64,000 bases of DNA from Hydrogenovibrio sp. SC-1 (lineage in GTDB: Bacteria > Pseudomonadota > Gammaproteobacteria > Thiomicrospirales > Thiomicrospiraceae): positions 1 to 64,000 of the forward strand of contig NZ_PKGB01000001.1 in the NCBI RefSeq assembly GCF_002848135.1, read 5' to 3'. Shown here in pieces: positions 48,315-58,255 of the stretch (its first letter is position 1; each line of letters begins with the position of its first letter). The translations under genes and the position numbers were made by a program. Below the pieces are notes generated by a model. It made no database searches and had not been told where the DNA came from. It saw nothing but the letters and a program-made list of their open reading frames with translations.

Positions 48315-49751
48315 ATGAATAGTCACGATTTTTCCCAAACAAAAATATTAGTGGTCGGCGATGTGATGCTTGATCAGTACTGGACTGGCCGAGCGGGCCG
48401 CATCTCACCAGAAGCACCGGTTCCGGTGGTTAAGGTTGTGGATGAAACCGTCCGAGCGGGGGGCGCGGCCAATGTGGCGTTGAATGTGGCCGACTTGGGT
48501 GCTCAAGTGAAATTGATGGGTATTATTGGTGAAGACGCTTTTGGTAGTCAATTGAATCAGGTTCTGGAAGCTGCACAGGTGTCATCGGATTGGGTTTATT
48601 CAGTGTCTGGCACAATCTGCAAATTACGGGTTTTGAGTCATCATCAGCAATTGATTCGGATGGATTTTGAAAACCAGGTCCCAGCTTCCGCTGCGCAACA
48701 GTTAGCAAAAGCCGTTGCAGAACAGGTTGCGAATTATGATGTACTGCTGATTTCAGATTATGCCAAAGGGGCTTTACAGTATGTAGAACAAATGATTGAC
48801 GCTGCCAAGCAGGCACAGGTTCCCGTTTTGGTTGACCCCAAAGGCAATGACTTTTCACGTTATGCTGGTGCGACTTTGGTCAAACCCAATCAAGGTGAGT
48901 TTGAACTGATCGTAGGTCCTTGCATTGATGAGACAGATTTAATTGGCAAAGCTCAAGCCTTGTTAGAAGAGGTTGGCATAGACGCACTCTTAGTGACTCG
49001 AAGTGAGCATGGTATGGCTTTAGTTGAGCGTGAGGCTGAGCCGACAATATTAAAGTCCCGAGCACGGGAAGTGTTTGACGTGACAGGCGCCGGAGATACC
49101 GTTATTGCCACTTTGGCAACTGCTTTTGGCAGCGGCTTAGACTTGCCGAAATCCGTGGGGCTTGCGAATGTTGCGGCCAGTATCGTAGTGGGTAAGGTTG
49201 GGACTTCAACGGTTTCACTGGCGGAGCTGGAAGAGCAACTTCGGTTGGCAAAGCGTCATAAAGGCTATGCTTCAATGAGTGAAGATGAAGTGAGGACGCT
49301 TATTCAAGTCGCTCAGGAACAGGGTGAGAAAGTGGTGTTCACCAATGGATGTTTTGATTTATTGCATAGTGGCCATGTCCGTTATTTAAATGAAGCGGCC
49401 CGGCGAGGAGATCGTCTTGTTGTTGCCGTGAATTCAGATGAATCTGTTCGGACGTTAAAAGGGGATTCTCGTCCGATTGTGCCGTTGGCTGGTCGAATGG
49501 AATTATTGTCGGCGCTCAGCTGCGTTGACTGGGTGGTGCCCTTTTCTGAAGAGACTCCTGAACGGTTAATCTGTAAACTAAAACCTGATGTTTTGGTCAA
49601 AGGGGGCGATTATCAGCCCCAAGAGATTGCCGGTGCGGATTGCGTTTGGGAAAATGGCGGTGAAGTGGCTGTGTTGTCGTTCTGGGACGGTTTCTCGACC
49701 ACGAAATTGGTTGATAAGATCCAAGCTGAAGAGCGGGATGGAGACGCCTAA
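48315..49751 (+). CDS. hldE: Bifunctional heptose kinase/adenylyltransferase HldE
   Basis: Makes ADP-heptose for the LPS core. N-terminal ribokinase-type domain (LVVGDVMLDQYWTG, ... FDVTGAGDTVIATLA) to about residue 325; C-terminal nucleotidyltransferase with FTNGCFDLLHSGHVRYLN. ATG at 48315 gives the usual start (478 aa); ATG at 48279 is in frame and would add 12 residues, and neither has a good ribosome site. Ends one base before the gmhA ATG region; divergent from the pagL-kdsD-waaA set, so both halves of inner-core synthesis meet here. Confidence 0.96.
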   Translation: MNSHDFSQTKILVVGDVMLDQYWTGRAGRISPEAPVPVVKVVDETVRAGGAANVALNVADLGAQVKLMGIIGEDAFGSQLNQVLEAAQVSSDWVYSVSGTICKLRVLSHHQQLIRMDFENQVPASAAQQLAKAVAEQVANYDVLLISDYAKGALQYVEQMIDAAKQAQVPVLVDPKGNDFSRYAGATLVKPNQGEFELIVGPCIDETDLIGKAQALLEEVGIDALLVTRSEHGMALVEREAEPTILKSRAREVFDVTGAGDTVIATLATAFGSGLDLPKSVGLANVAASIVVGKVGTSTVSLAELEEQLRLAKRHKGYASMSEDEVRTLIQVAQEQGEKVVFTNGCFDLLHSGHVRYLNEAARRGDRLVVAVNSDESVRTLKGDSRPIVPLAGRMELLSALSCVDWVVPFSEETPERLICKLKPDVLVKGGDYQPQEIAGADCVWENGGEVAVLSFWDGFSTTKLVDKIQAEERDGDA

Positions 49752-49752
49752 A

Positions 49753-50310
49753 ATGAACATTTCAAGAGCACTTAGAGCCCATCAAATCGCTATTGAATCT
49801 GTCACGAAATCATCACAGCAGCTAGAAAATTTAGTCGTTAAAATGTCAGAGACTTTGACCGCTGGCGGAAAAGTTTTGTGGATGGGAAATGGTGGCAGTG
49901 CCGCAGATGCTCAACACATGGCGGCAGAGCTTATGGTGCGATATCTCAAGGATCGCGCGCCTTTGGCGTCTATTGCTTTAACGACCGATACATCGATATT
50001 AACAGCCCATAGCAACGACTACGCGTTTGAGACGGTTTTTGCTCGTCAAATTGAAGGGTTGGCCAGGCCTGGTGATATTGTGATTGGCTTATCAACCTCT
50101 GGTAACAGTGAGAATGTCGTGCAAGGGATGAAGCAGGCAAATCGGCAAGGTTGTATCAGTGTGTCCATGACTGGAGAAGCGTCTTCTCAGCTATCTGAAA
50201 TCAGTGACTTCTGCTTTCAGGTGGCATCAAACGAAACCGCTCGTATTCAAGAAGCGCATAGTTTTATTTGTCATTTACTTTGCGAAGGGTTAGACGACTT
50301 TTTCGCTTAG
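49753..50310 (+). CDS. gmhA: Sedoheptulose-7-phosphate isomerase
   Basis: First step of ADP-heptose synthesis. SIS-domain protein: WMGNGGSAADAQHMAAEL, STSGNSENV, and a C-terminal SFICHLLCEGLD. 185 aa from ATG 49753, directly after the hldE stop; the frame extends far upstream but there overlaps hldE and is not coding. Contains one CCAGGCCTGG palindrome. Confidence 0.95.
   Translation: MNISRALRAHQIAIESVTKSSQQLENLVVKMSETLTAGGKVLWMGNGGSAADAQHMAAELMVRYLKDRAPLASIALTTDTSILTAHSNDYAFETVFARQIEGLARPGDIVIGLSTSGNSENVVQGMKQANRQGCISVSMTGEASSQLSEISDFCFQVASNETARIQEAHSFICHLLCEGLDDFFA
50063..50072. repeat. CCAGGCCTGG palindrome in gmhA
   Basis: Exact copy in coding sequence, read as Arg-Pro-Gly. A near-copy (CCAGGCCTGC, 5560-5569) lies in dat and, on the gene strand, also encodes Arg-Pro-Gly-Asp-Ile. 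Confidence 0.9.
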
Positions 50311-50385
50311 CCTAATGACAGCTTTTCTAACACCCTTTGATGGAGTTAGAGTGTTTGCTGCTATCCCTAATTGTTAGGAGGTTAA

Positions 50386-51357
50386 GTGTCTAAGATTTTG
50401 GCCGGCGATGTCGGTGCAACGAAAGTATTGCTTCAAGCGTATGATGTCGATTCTCAAGCTTTGTTAGCTGAAGCCCGTTATATCAGTGGGAATTTTGCTT
50501 CCTTAATTGAAGTGATTCAGTTATTTCAACAACAGTACCGTATTTCCCATTTTTCAGCTGCTTGTTTGGGCTTACCTGGTCCGGTCGTCGGACGAGAAGC
50601 AAGGTTAACCAATTTACCTTGGGTCGTCGATGCGAACCAGATTGAAGAACAGTGCTGGATTGATCATGTAGCGTTAACTAATGATTTTTATGCGGCTGCA
50701 TTGGGTGTTGATGAATTGGTTGAGAGCGATTTATTATGCTTGCAACCAGGCATTCCTAATATGCAGAGTAACCGATTGGTAGTTGGCGCGGGTACTGGCT
50801 TGGGGGTCGCACCCATTAAAAACTGCGGCGGAAATTTTGTTCCTCAGTCTTCCGAGGGCGGGCATATCGATTTTGCTCCGGTTAACGACCTTCAAGTTGC
50901 AATTTATAATTGGTGTCGTCAAAAATGGGCGCATGTTTCCTATGAGAGGTTATTGTCTGGAGAAGGATTGGAAACGCTTTATTTCTTTTTTAGTATTGAA
51001 GAACATGGTCACGGACATAAAGGCCTAAAAGCCCCGCTGATTCATCAGGCTGCTTTGGACGGCGAAATAGTCGCTAATCGGGCGTTAAATGCTTTTGTTG
51101 AAATTTATGGCGCCTATATTGGTAATTTAGCGTTAATATGGGAGTCTAACGCGGGTGTTTATATTGCGGGTGGAATCGCGCCTAAGATTAGCGATTGGAT
51201 GACAAAGCCCATTTTTTTAAATGCTTTTTTGAATAAAGGGCGCCTAAGAAGTGTAGTCGAAAGTGCGCCTATTTATTTGGTGTTGAATGAAAAAGTGGGG
51301 TTGTTAGGGGCGATGCAAGAAGCCTTGAAAATTCAAAATGCATCGAATACCCCTTGA
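50386..51357 (+). CDS. glk: Glucokinase
   Basis: ROK-like Glk-family kinase phosphorylating glucose to glucose-6-P. Blocks: ILAGDVGATKVLLQAYD (phosphate loop), GLPGPVVG, LTNDFYAAALG (catalytic Asp), VGAGTGLGVA and GGHIDFAPVN. 323 aa. GTG start with a near-perfect TAGGAGG ribosome site. It heads the glycogen cluster and would capture free glucose released by MalQ and the GH57 enzyme. Confidence 0.93.
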   Translation: MSKILAGDVGATKVLLQAYDVDSQALLAEARYISGNFASLIEVIQLFQQQYRISHFSAACLGLPGPVVGREARLTNLPWVVDANQIEEQCWIDHVALTNDFYAAALGVDELVESDLLCLQPGIPNMQSNRLVVGAGTGLGVAPIKNCGGNFVPQSSEGGHIDFAPVNDLQVAIYNWCRQKWAHVSYERLLSGEGLETLYFFFSIEEHGHGHKGLKAPLIHQAALDGEIVANRALNAFVEIYGAYIGNLALIWESNAGVYIAGGIAPKISDWMTKPIFLNAFLNKGRLRSVVESAPIYLVLNEKVGLLGAMQEALKIQNASNTP

Positions 51358-51420
51358 AAGTTGGTGTTGATATGCCTTAATAAGGGGAAGAAATAAGTCG
51401 TCGTCACAATGAATGCTTAA

Positions 51421-51436
51421 CGATTTGCACAAATCG
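51421..51436. promoter_or_regulatory. Inverted repeat upstream of glgC, possible operator
   Basis: CGATTTG-CA-CAAATCG: perfect 7-bp arms, 2-base spacer, 84 bases before the glgC ATG in a 162-base gap. A TATAAA follows at 51455-51460, so a repressor or activator bound here would lie just upstream of a plausible -10. The protein is unknown. Confidence 0.45.
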
Positions 51437-51519
51437 AAAACAGAGCTCGTCGGTTATAAAATCTGTTTTGGTGAGATGCAAAGTTGCTGGAACCAGTTTG
51501 AGTCAATGAAGGGGGTCAC

Positions 51520-52788
51520 ATGAAGAATTACAGCGAGACAAAAACAGTAACCGATTTAACGCGCAAAACCCTAGCCCTAGTGTTAGCTGGGGGAGAAGGC
51601 AGTCGATTAAAGGATTTAACCAAATGGCGAGCTAAACCCGCGGTGCCCTTTGGCGGGAAGTATCGAATTATTGATTTTGTGTTGTCAAATTGTGTGAATT
51701 CTGGCATCCGAAAAATCGGTGTTTTAACCCAGTACAAATCCCATTCGTTAATTCGCCATGTTCAGCGCGCGTGGTCTTTTATGCGTTATGAAGTTGGTGA
51801 ATTTGTTGAGTTGTTACCCGCTCAACAGCGGGTCGACAAGGGGTGGTACAAAGGGACTGCCGATGCCCTCTACCAGAATTTAGATATTTTACGTCGTCAT
51901 ACACCCGATTATGTGTTGGTGTTAGGGGGCGACCATATCTATTCTATGGATTATAGTAAGATGTTGTTTGAGCATGCTAAATCCGGTGCAGATGTGACGA
52001 TTGGTTGCATTGAGGTGCCCCGAATGGAAGCCAAAGGGTTTGGCGTGATGTCCGTAAATGAAAACTTAGAAATTACCAAGTTTACTGAAAAGCCAGAAGA
52101 CCCTGAATCGATGCCCGGTAAGCCTGATAAAGCTTTGGCTTCCATGGGGATTTATGTATTTTCAACCGAATTCTTATTTCAAAAACTGATTGAAGATGCG
52201 GATGATCCCAACTCTTCGAGAGATTTTGGTAAAGATATTATCCCATCGGTGATTGAAGGCTATCATGTCCGAGCTTTCCCGTTTGAAGATGATGAAAGAC
52301 GCCCAGTGTATTGGCGAGATGTGGGTACGATTGAATCCTATTGGAAAGCAAACTTGGATTTGTGCTCTGTTACGCCAGATTTGAATCTTTATGATCGTGA
52401 CTGGCCTATTTGGACCTATCAAGCTCAAATGCCGCCAGCAAAATTCATTTTTGATGATGAAGGGCGTCGAGGAGAAGCTATTGACTCGCTAATTTCCGGC
52501 GGTTGTATTATTTCGGGTGCTCGTATAAAGCGTTCGGTTATCTCCAGTGGGGGATGGGTGCATAGTTATTCTTTGGTTAAAGATTCTGTTTTGCTGCCTC
52601 GGGTTCAAGTTCATCGAAATTGTCGTATTCAAAATGCCGTTATTGATAAAGGGTGCGTCATTCCAGAAGGAACCATTATTGGTGAAGATTTGGCAGAAGA
52701 TAAACGTCGATTTTATGTGGAAGAATCGTCAGGGATTGTCTTAGTGACTCCTGAAATGCTAGGTCAGAAGCTTCATGTAACGCGTTGA
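51520..52788 (+). CDS. glgC: Glucose-1-phosphate adenylyltransferase
   Basis: Makes ADP-glucose, the committed step of bacterial glycogen synthesis. N-terminal blocks LALVLAGGEGSRLKDLT and AKPAVPFGGKYRIIDF, active-site GGDHIYSMDY, FTEKPEDP, and a C-terminal left-handed beta helix (ISGGCIISGARIKRSVIS). 422 aa; likely a homotetramer under allosteric control by glycolytic intermediates. Own upstream gap of 162 bases suggests a promoter here. Confidence 0.97.
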   Translation: MKNYSETKTVTDLTRKTLALVLAGGEGSRLKDLTKWRAKPAVPFGGKYRIIDFVLSNCVNSGIRKIGVLTQYKSHSLIRHVQRAWSFMRYEVGEFVELLPAQQRVDKGWYKGTADALYQNLDILRRHTPDYVLVLGGDHIYSMDYSKMLFEHAKSGADVTIGCIEVPRMEAKGFGVMSVNENLEITKFTEKPEDPESMPGKPDKALASMGIYVFSTEFLFQKLIEDADDPNSSRDFGKDIIPSVIEGYHVRAFPFEDDERRPVYWRDVGTIESYWKANLDLCSVTPDLNLYDRDWPIWTYQAQMPPAKFIFDDEGRRGEAIDSLISGGCIISGARIKRSVISSGGWVHSYSLVKDSVLLPRVQVHRNCRIQNAVIDKGCVIPEGTIIGEDLAEDKRRFYVEESSGIVLVTPEMLGQKLHVTR

Positions 52789-52884
52789 AAGAATACTTGT
52801 AAGATTATACAAAGAGAATGATGGCTAGATTTGGTCAAAGTGAAGCGCATCTAGCGTATCTAAAATGGTTTAAATAAGTAAGTT

Positions 52885-54612
52885 ATGGAACAAAAAAAAA
52901 TAAAACTTGTGCTGTGTTGGCATATGCACCAGCCGCATTATCGTGACGGTTTGAGTGGTCAGTATCGATTGCCGTGGGTGTATCTCCATGCGATCAAAGA
53001 TTATACCGATATGGTGGCACACTTGGAGAAGATACCTGAGGCAAAGGTCGTTGTGAACTTTGCGCCCGTATTACTCGAACAGTTAGATGATTATGCCGGG
53101 CAGTTGCGCGCTTGGCTAGAGTCTGGAACCCCATTACAAGATGCTCTGTTGAATTATGTCTCAGGGCAATGTTCAGTAGGCGAGTTAGTCGAGCGGCGGT
53201 TTGACGTCCTGCAAGCCTGTCAAAAGGCCTTTGCGCCAACCATGATCGATACTTTTCCGGTCTTTCAAAAACTGTTACGAATGGTTGGGGCGCATAAACT
53301 GACCCAAGTGGAAGACGCTGCTTGTTTGGCCTATTACAATGAGTCTTATTTTGTGGATCTGTTAATGTGGTACCACCTTGCATGGATGGGACATAGTCTA
53401 AGGCTTCAGGATAACCGGGTAAAAAAGTTGTTAGCAAGCGGTCGATTTGGCGAGCATTTTAGTACGCAAGATCAGCGGTTGATGATTGAGATTATGGCGG
53501 ATGCCATTGAAGGCATTGTGCCGCGTTATCGAACTTTATTGGAGGCCGGCCAAATTGAAATATCCATGACGCCTTATGGACATCCGATTGTACCGTTATT
53601 AATTGATTTCAACTCAATGCGCGATGCTCAGCCAGATGCGCCTATGCCACAATCGGCTATTTATCCAAATGGCTATGAGCGAGCTAAATGGCATATGGAA
53701 AAAGGCATGGACGTTTTTAAAAGCCATTTTGGAGTACACCCTAAAGGCGTTTGGTTGTCGGAAGGCGCTTTGAGTTCAGAAGCCATTGGCTTATTGGATC
53801 ATTATGAAATTCAATGGACTGCTTCTGGTGAAGGGGTTTGGCGTCATTCGTGTGAAGCTTCAGGCATTGATGCTCAAGACATTATTTCCAAAAAAACGCT
53901 TTATCAGCCTATACAGCATGCAACTCAAGAATGCGCGCTTTTCTTTCGAGATGATGGACTCTCCGATCTGATCGGTTTTCAATATAAGGACTGGGATCCA
54001 CAAGATGCGGCTAATAATTTTGTCCATCACTTAAAGAATATTGCCAATGCGCTTGCCGATGATGTTGAAGAGCATGTCGTATCGGTGATTTTGGATGGAG
54101 AGAACGCGTGGGAATATTATCCAGATAATGCCTACCATTTTTTGTCAAAGCTGTATCAAACGTTAACCCATGAGCCTCAGATTGAAATGACAACCTTTTC
54201 CGAAACGCTTGCAAGCGGTATACGCCCGCTTCATTTAGGACAACTAAAAGCAGGCAGTTGGGTCTACGGCTCTTTTTCAACTTGGATTGGTGAACCAGAT
54301 AAAAATGCCGCTTGGGATTTGTTGGTCTCTGCTAAGGTGAATTACGATGAGGTGATGGCATCGGGTGTTTTATCTGAGGAAGAGCAAGTGTTAGCAACCC
54401 AGCAACTGGCAATTTGTGAAGGCTCAGATTGGTTTTGGTGGTTTGGGGATTATAACCCCGCCGGCAGTGTTCATGATTTTGATGAATTGTTCCGCCGCCA
54501 TTTAGAAAAGTTATTTTTGTTATTGAACCGGCCACCACCACCACAGTTAGCTAAACCCTTGTCTTATGGGGGTGGGGAAATGGAAAATTCGGGCACGATG
54601 AAACGAAACTAG
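52885..54612 (+). CDS. Glycoside hydrolase family 57 amylase/glucanotransferase
   Basis: 575-aa cytosolic GH57 protein. Conserved regions in order: LVLCWHMHQPHYRD at the start, MTPYGHPIVPL, KGVWLSEGALSSEAI with the expected nucleophile glutamate, and VILDGENAWEYY with the likely acid/base aspartate. The C-terminal block DWFWWFGDYNP is also typical. No signal peptide. Family members act as alpha-amylase, 4-alpha-glucanotransferase or amylopullulanase on alpha-glucans. Its place between glgC and malQ points to intracellular glycogen remodelling; exact specificity cannot be read from sequence. Confidence 0.92.
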   Translation: MEQKKIKLVLCWHMHQPHYRDGLSGQYRLPWVYLHAIKDYTDMVAHLEKIPEAKVVVNFAPVLLEQLDDYAGQLRAWLESGTPLQDALLNYVSGQCSVGELVERRFDVLQACQKAFAPTMIDTFPVFQKLLRMVGAHKLTQVEDAACLAYYNESYFVDLLMWYHLAWMGHSLRLQDNRVKKLLASGRFGEHFSTQDQRLMIEIMADAIEGIVPRYRTLLEAGQIEISMTPYGHPIVPLLIDFNSMRDAQPDAPMPQSAIYPNGYERAKWHMEKGMDVFKSHFGVHPKGVWLSEGALSSEAIGLLDHYEIQWTASGEGVWRHSCEASGIDAQDIISKKTLYQPIQHATQECALFFRDDGLSDLIGFQYKDWDPQDAANNFVHHLKNIANALADDVEEHVVSVILDGENAWEYYPDNAYHFLSKLYQTLTHEPQIEMTTFSETLASGIRPLHLGQLKAGSWVYGSFSTWIGEPDKNAAWDLLVSAKVNYDEVMASGVLSEEEQVLATQQLAICEGSDWFWWFGDYNPAGSVHDFDELFRRHLEKLFLLLNRPPPPQLAKPLSYGGGEMENSGTMKRN

Positions 54613-54675
54613 TGTAATCATCATGTGATAAGCGGCTTACCGATTTAAATTCTGCAACCTTAACAGGGGAAACGT

Positions 54676-56043
54676 ATGTCAATAAAGCAAGCTGGAGTTC
54701 TGTTACACCCGACCTCTCTCCCTTCTGGTACCTTAAATCACCAGGCCTGGCAGTTTTTAGATTGGATGGAATCCGCGCACTTAAAAGTGTGGCAGATGCT
54801 ACCTTTGACTCAACCCGTACAAGGGTTATCACCTTACCAAAGTGTCTCGGCCTTTGCCATGAATCCGACTCTATTGCCAGAAGATTGGCAAGCCAAATGG
54901 ACGAGCAAGCAGGACACTACGTTTGATGAATATTTAGAAAATGAGCCCCATTGGTTACATGATTATGCGTTGTTTATGACTTTACGACAGCAGTTTAGTC
55001 AGGTTTCCTGGGTGGATTGGCCTAAGGTTTATAAGACACGAGAAGCGGCTGCTTTAAAGGCATTTGCAATAGAAAAATCGGCAGAAATTCGTTATTTAAA
55101 ACAACAACAATTTATGCTCAGCCAAATTTGGCACCAATTAAAATCCGATGCCAACGCCAGAGGCATTCAATTGTTTGGCGATATGCCAATTTTTGTCGCT
55201 TACGATAGTGCAGATGTTTGGGCGAATCCGCATTTGTTTAAGTTAGATGAAAACCATAATCCCCAGGTGGTGACTGGGGTGCCGCCAGATTATTTTTCTG
55301 AAACCGGTCAGCGTTGGGGGAATCCACATTATGACTGGCAAGCAATGGAAAAAACCCATTTTAAGTGGTGGCGACAACGCATTGCTTCGGATTTTGAATT
55401 ATTTGATTTGATTCGTATTGACCATTTTCGAGGGTTGGAAGCTTGTTGGGAGATTGAAGCAGAAGAAGAAACCGCAATTAATGGTTGTTGGCAAAAAGTT
55501 CCAGGGCGAGCCTTATTAAACACGCTTAAACAAGCGTTCCCCGATTTACCTTTGGTCGCTGAAGATTTAGGGGTGATTACACCAGAGGTGACGGCTTTGA
55601 AAAATGATTTTTCCTTGCCGGGTATGTCAATTTTGCAGTTTGGATTTAATGGGTTGCCTGATAATCCCCATTCGCTGGCTGAACAGGTTGAAAATTCGGT
55701 GGTTTATACCGGCACCCATGATAATGATACAACGCTTGGCTGGTGGCATTTACAAGAGAATGATGATCATAGAAAGTGGATTTTATCTCAGCTTCCAGAA
55801 GCTCACTTGCCCATGCCTTGGCCAGTGATTGCCGCTGCCATGTATTCGGTGGCGCAACTGGCGATTATTCCAATGCAGGATTTTTTAGGGCTTGATAACA
55901 CTGCTAGAATGAATGTTCCCGGTGTGGCTAATGGTAACTGGACGTGGCAATTTCAATGGTCGCAGATGACCCCTGCTTTAACCGATCAAATCGCTAAGCT
56001 AGTCATCGCTTCCGGTCGAGACGGCTCACATGAAACAGAATAA
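54676..56043 (+). CDS. malQ: 4-alpha-glucanotransferase
   Basis: GH77 disproportionating enzyme that rearranges maltodextrins left by phosphorylase, releasing glucose. Blocks: [58 protein letters not shown] (nucleophile Asp), [13 protein letters not shown] (acid/base Glu) and [14 protein letters not shown]. 455 aa, a little shorter than the ~500 aa norm, mostly in the N-terminal third. Contains one CCAGGCCTGG palindrome near the start. AACAGGGGAAACG precedes the ATG. Confidence 0.95.
   Translation: MSIKQAGVLLHPTSLPSGTLNHQAWQFLDWMESAHLKVWQMLPLTQPVQGLSPYQSVSAFAMNPTLLPEDWQAKWTSKQDTTFDEYLENEPHWLHDYALFMTLRQQFSQVSWVDWPKVYKTREAAALKAFAIEKSAEIRYLKQQQFMLSQIWHQLKSDANARGIQLFGDMPIFVAYDSADVWANPHLFKLDENHNPQVVTGVPPDYFSETGQRWGNPHYDWQAMEKTHFKWWRQRIASDFELFDLIRIDHFRGLEACWEIEAEEETAINGCWQKVPGRALLNTLKQAFPDLPLVAEDLGVITPEVTALKNDFSLPGMSILQFGFNGLPDNPHSLAEQVENSVVYTGTHDNDTTLGWWHLQENDDHRKWILSQLPEAHLPMPWPVIAAAMYSVAQLAIIPMQDFLGLDNTARMNVPGVANGNWTWQFQWSQMTPALTDQIAKLVIASGRDGSHETE
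54741..54750. repeat. CCAGGCCTGG palindrome in malQ
   Basis: Exact copy in coding sequence, read as Gln-Ala-Trp followed by Gln, the same frame and context as in amgK and hslO. Confidence 0.9.
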
Positions 56044-56053
56044 GGACAAAAAA

Positions 56054-58237
56054 ATGACCCGACAATTTTCTCAAGAGGCCTTGTCTCGATTACAAACTGG
56101 AACCCATCATGATCCCTTTGAGATACTCGGGTGTCATCCAGTTGATGATGGTTGGGAAGTGCGTGCTTGGCTGCCTTCTGCAGAGTCGGCGACTTTAGAA
56201 CAGACGATTCCATTGGAACGTTACCCAAACTCAGATTTGTTTACTGTGAAATTGACTGCTGCGCAAAAGAAAAAATTGCCTCAGCATTACCAAATCCAGT
56301 GGCAAGAGCAGGATGGCTCAAAACATCAGGTCGTGTCCCCTTATAGTTTTATGCCACAATTGGGTGAACTGGATTTACACCTTTTTGTAGAAGGGCGACA
56401 CTGGCATATCTATCGTTTTTTAGGGGCAAATACCAAGACGGTTGACGGTGTAACGGGGGTGTTATTTGCGGTTTGGGCGCCCTCAGCAGAACGTGTGTCG
56501 GTGGTTGGTGACTTTAATGGTTGGCATGGCCTACGTCATCCAATGCGCGTCCGTGGTGGCAGTGGCATTTGGGAACTATTTATTCCTGGCCTGATGGCGG
56601 GCGATATCTATAAATTTGAAATTCGTAATGCCCAAACGTCAGATGTTTTCATTAAGACAGACCCTTATGCCAAAGCGATGGAATTGAGGCCTTTGACTGG
56701 ATCGATGGTCGCGGAATCCCAATTTGGCTGGCAAGATCAAACTTGGTTAACGCATCGTGCTGAACGTGATTGGCAGTCTACGCCAATGAACATTTATGAA
56801 GTGCACTTGGGGTCTTGGCAAAGAGACGATGAGGGTGATTTTTTAAATTATCGCGAAATCGCTCATCGCTTGGTGGAATATGTGGTGTGGATGGGTTATA
56901 CCCACATTGAATTATTACCGATTTCAGAACACCCATTGGACGAATCTTGGGGTTATCAAACCTCGAGTTATTTTGCACCCACTCGTCGATTTGGCTCGCC
57001 TGATGATTTTCGCTATTTTGTTGATTACTGCCATCAGCATCGAATCGGTGTCTTTTTAGATTGGGTTCCAGCCCATTTCCCTAAAGATACTTTTGCCTTG
57101 GCACGGTTTGATGGTTCAGCGCTTTATGAGCATGAAGATCCGCGCAAAGGTGAACACCAGGACTGGGGTACGTATATCTTTAACTTTGGTCGTAATGAGG
57201 TCCGCAATTTTTTAATTGCCAATGCCTTGTATTGGCTGGAAGAGTTTCATATTGATGGCTTGCGGGTTGATGCGGTGGCTTCTATGTTGTATTTGGACTA
57301 CTCTCGTGAAGAAGGCGCTTGGGTGCCCAATCAATATGGTGGTCGTGAAAATCTTGAAGCCATCGAGTTTTTGAAAACCCTCAATGCGGAGGTGCATGCT
57401 CAAAGTCCAGGTGCCGTCATGATGGCAGAAGAGTCTACCTCTTGGCCCATGGTTTCACGACCAACTTGGATGGGCGGTCTTGGGTTTTCCATGAAATGGA
57501 ATATGGGTTGGATGAATGATACGCTAGACTTCTTTGAAAAAGATCCAGTTTATCGACCTTATCATCATAATCAACTAACCTTTAGTCAAATGTACGCCTA
57601 TTCGGAAAACTTTATTTTGCCGTTGTCGCATGACGAAGTGGTGCATTTAAAGAAAGCGCTGGTCAGTAAAATGCCAGGAGATGTTTGGCAAAAAATGGCC
57701 AATATGCGTTTATTGATGAGTTATCAATTGTTACATCCTGGTAAAAAACTTCTGTTTATGGGGTGTGAATTTGCACAATGGCAGGAGTGGAGTGATGCAC
57801 GGGGGTTAGATTGGTATCTTTGTGATCAACCTGCAAATCGAGGCGTCCAATTATTAGTACGCGATTTGAATAGGTTGTACTTGAATCACACCGCCTTACA
57901 TGAAAGAGATTTTGTGTCAGAAGGATTTGAGTGGATTGACTGCCATGACTATGAGCAATCCATCCTGAGTTTTATGCGGCAGTCGGCCACTGAAAAAATA
58001 ATTTGTGTCTTTAATTTTACACCCGTTCCTAGAACGTATTATCGTATTGGTCTGCCTGATGACGGTTGCTATTTGGAAGTGATTAATTCCGATGCAGAGG
58101 TCTATGGCGGTAGTAATTTCGGAAATGCAGGTTTGATTGAAGCCGAAGCCATTCCGTGGATGAATCGTCCCTATTCAGCTGAATTGGTATTACCGCCATT
58201 GGGTGTGGTGGTGCTAAAACAAGAATCAAAACAATAA
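56054..58237 (+). CDS. glgB: 1,4-alpha-glucan branching enzyme
   Basis: GH13 enzyme creating alpha-1,6 branches. Two N-terminal beta modules ([17 protein letters not shown]48 with [19 protein letters not shown]-type sequence), catalytic barrel with [15 protein letters not shown] (nucleophile Asp), [10 protein letters not shown] (Glu) and LSHDEVVH, and a C-terminal all-beta domain. 727 aa from ATG 56054, which has AAGGA 8 bases upstream; the frame upstream overlaps malQ. Long N-terminal form, as in enterobacteria. Confidence 0.97.
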   Translation: MTRQFSQEALSRLQTGTHHDPFEILGCHPVDDGWEVRAWLPSAESATLEQTIPLERYPNSDLFTVKLTAAQKKKLPQHYQIQWQEQDGSKHQVVSPYSFMPQLGELDLHLFVEGRHWHIYRFLGANTKTVDGVTGVLFAVWAPSAERVSVVGDFNGWHGLRHPMRVRGGSGIWELFIPGLMAGDIYKFEIRNAQTSDVFIKTDPYAKAMELRPLTGSMVAESQFGWQDQTWLTHRAERDWQSTPMNIYEVHLGSWQRDDEGDFLNYREIAHRLVEYVVWMGYTHIELLPISEHPLDESWGYQTSSYFAPTRRFGSPDDFRYFVDYCHQHRIGVFLDWVPAHFPKDTFALARFDGSALYEHEDPRKGEHQDWGTYIFNFGRNEVRNFLIANALYWLEEFHIDGLRVDAVASMLYLDYSREEGAWVPNQYGGRENLEAIEFLKTLNAEVHAQSPGAVMMAEESTSWPMVSRPTWMGGLGFSMKWNMGWMNDTLDFFEKDPVYRPYHHNQLTFSQMYAYSENFILPLSHDEVVHLKKALVSKMPGDVWQKMANMRLLMSYQLLHPGKKLLFMGCEFAQWQEWSDARGLDWYLCDQPANRGVQLLVRDLNRLYLNHTALHERDFVSEGFEWIDCHDYEQSILSFMRQSATEKIICVFNFTPVPRTYYRIGLPDDGCYLEVINSDAEVYGGSNFGNAGLIEAEAIPWMNRPYSAELVLPPLGVVVLKQESKQ

Positions 58238-58255
58238 AAGAAAGGTTGTATCAAA

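Noticed and set aside
49588-49752. Upstream extension of gmhA
   Set aside because: The frame is open but overlaps the conserved C-terminus of hldE; the known GmhA start is ATG 49753.
52824-52855. GCTAGAT/ATCTAGC inverted repeat before the GH57 gene
   Set aside because: Seven-bp arms with an 18-base loop and no T-run; could arise by chance.
52994-53437. 147-codon minus-strand frame opposite the GH57 gene
   Set aside because: Fully antisense to a conserved catalytic gene, with no ribosome site or recognisable motif.
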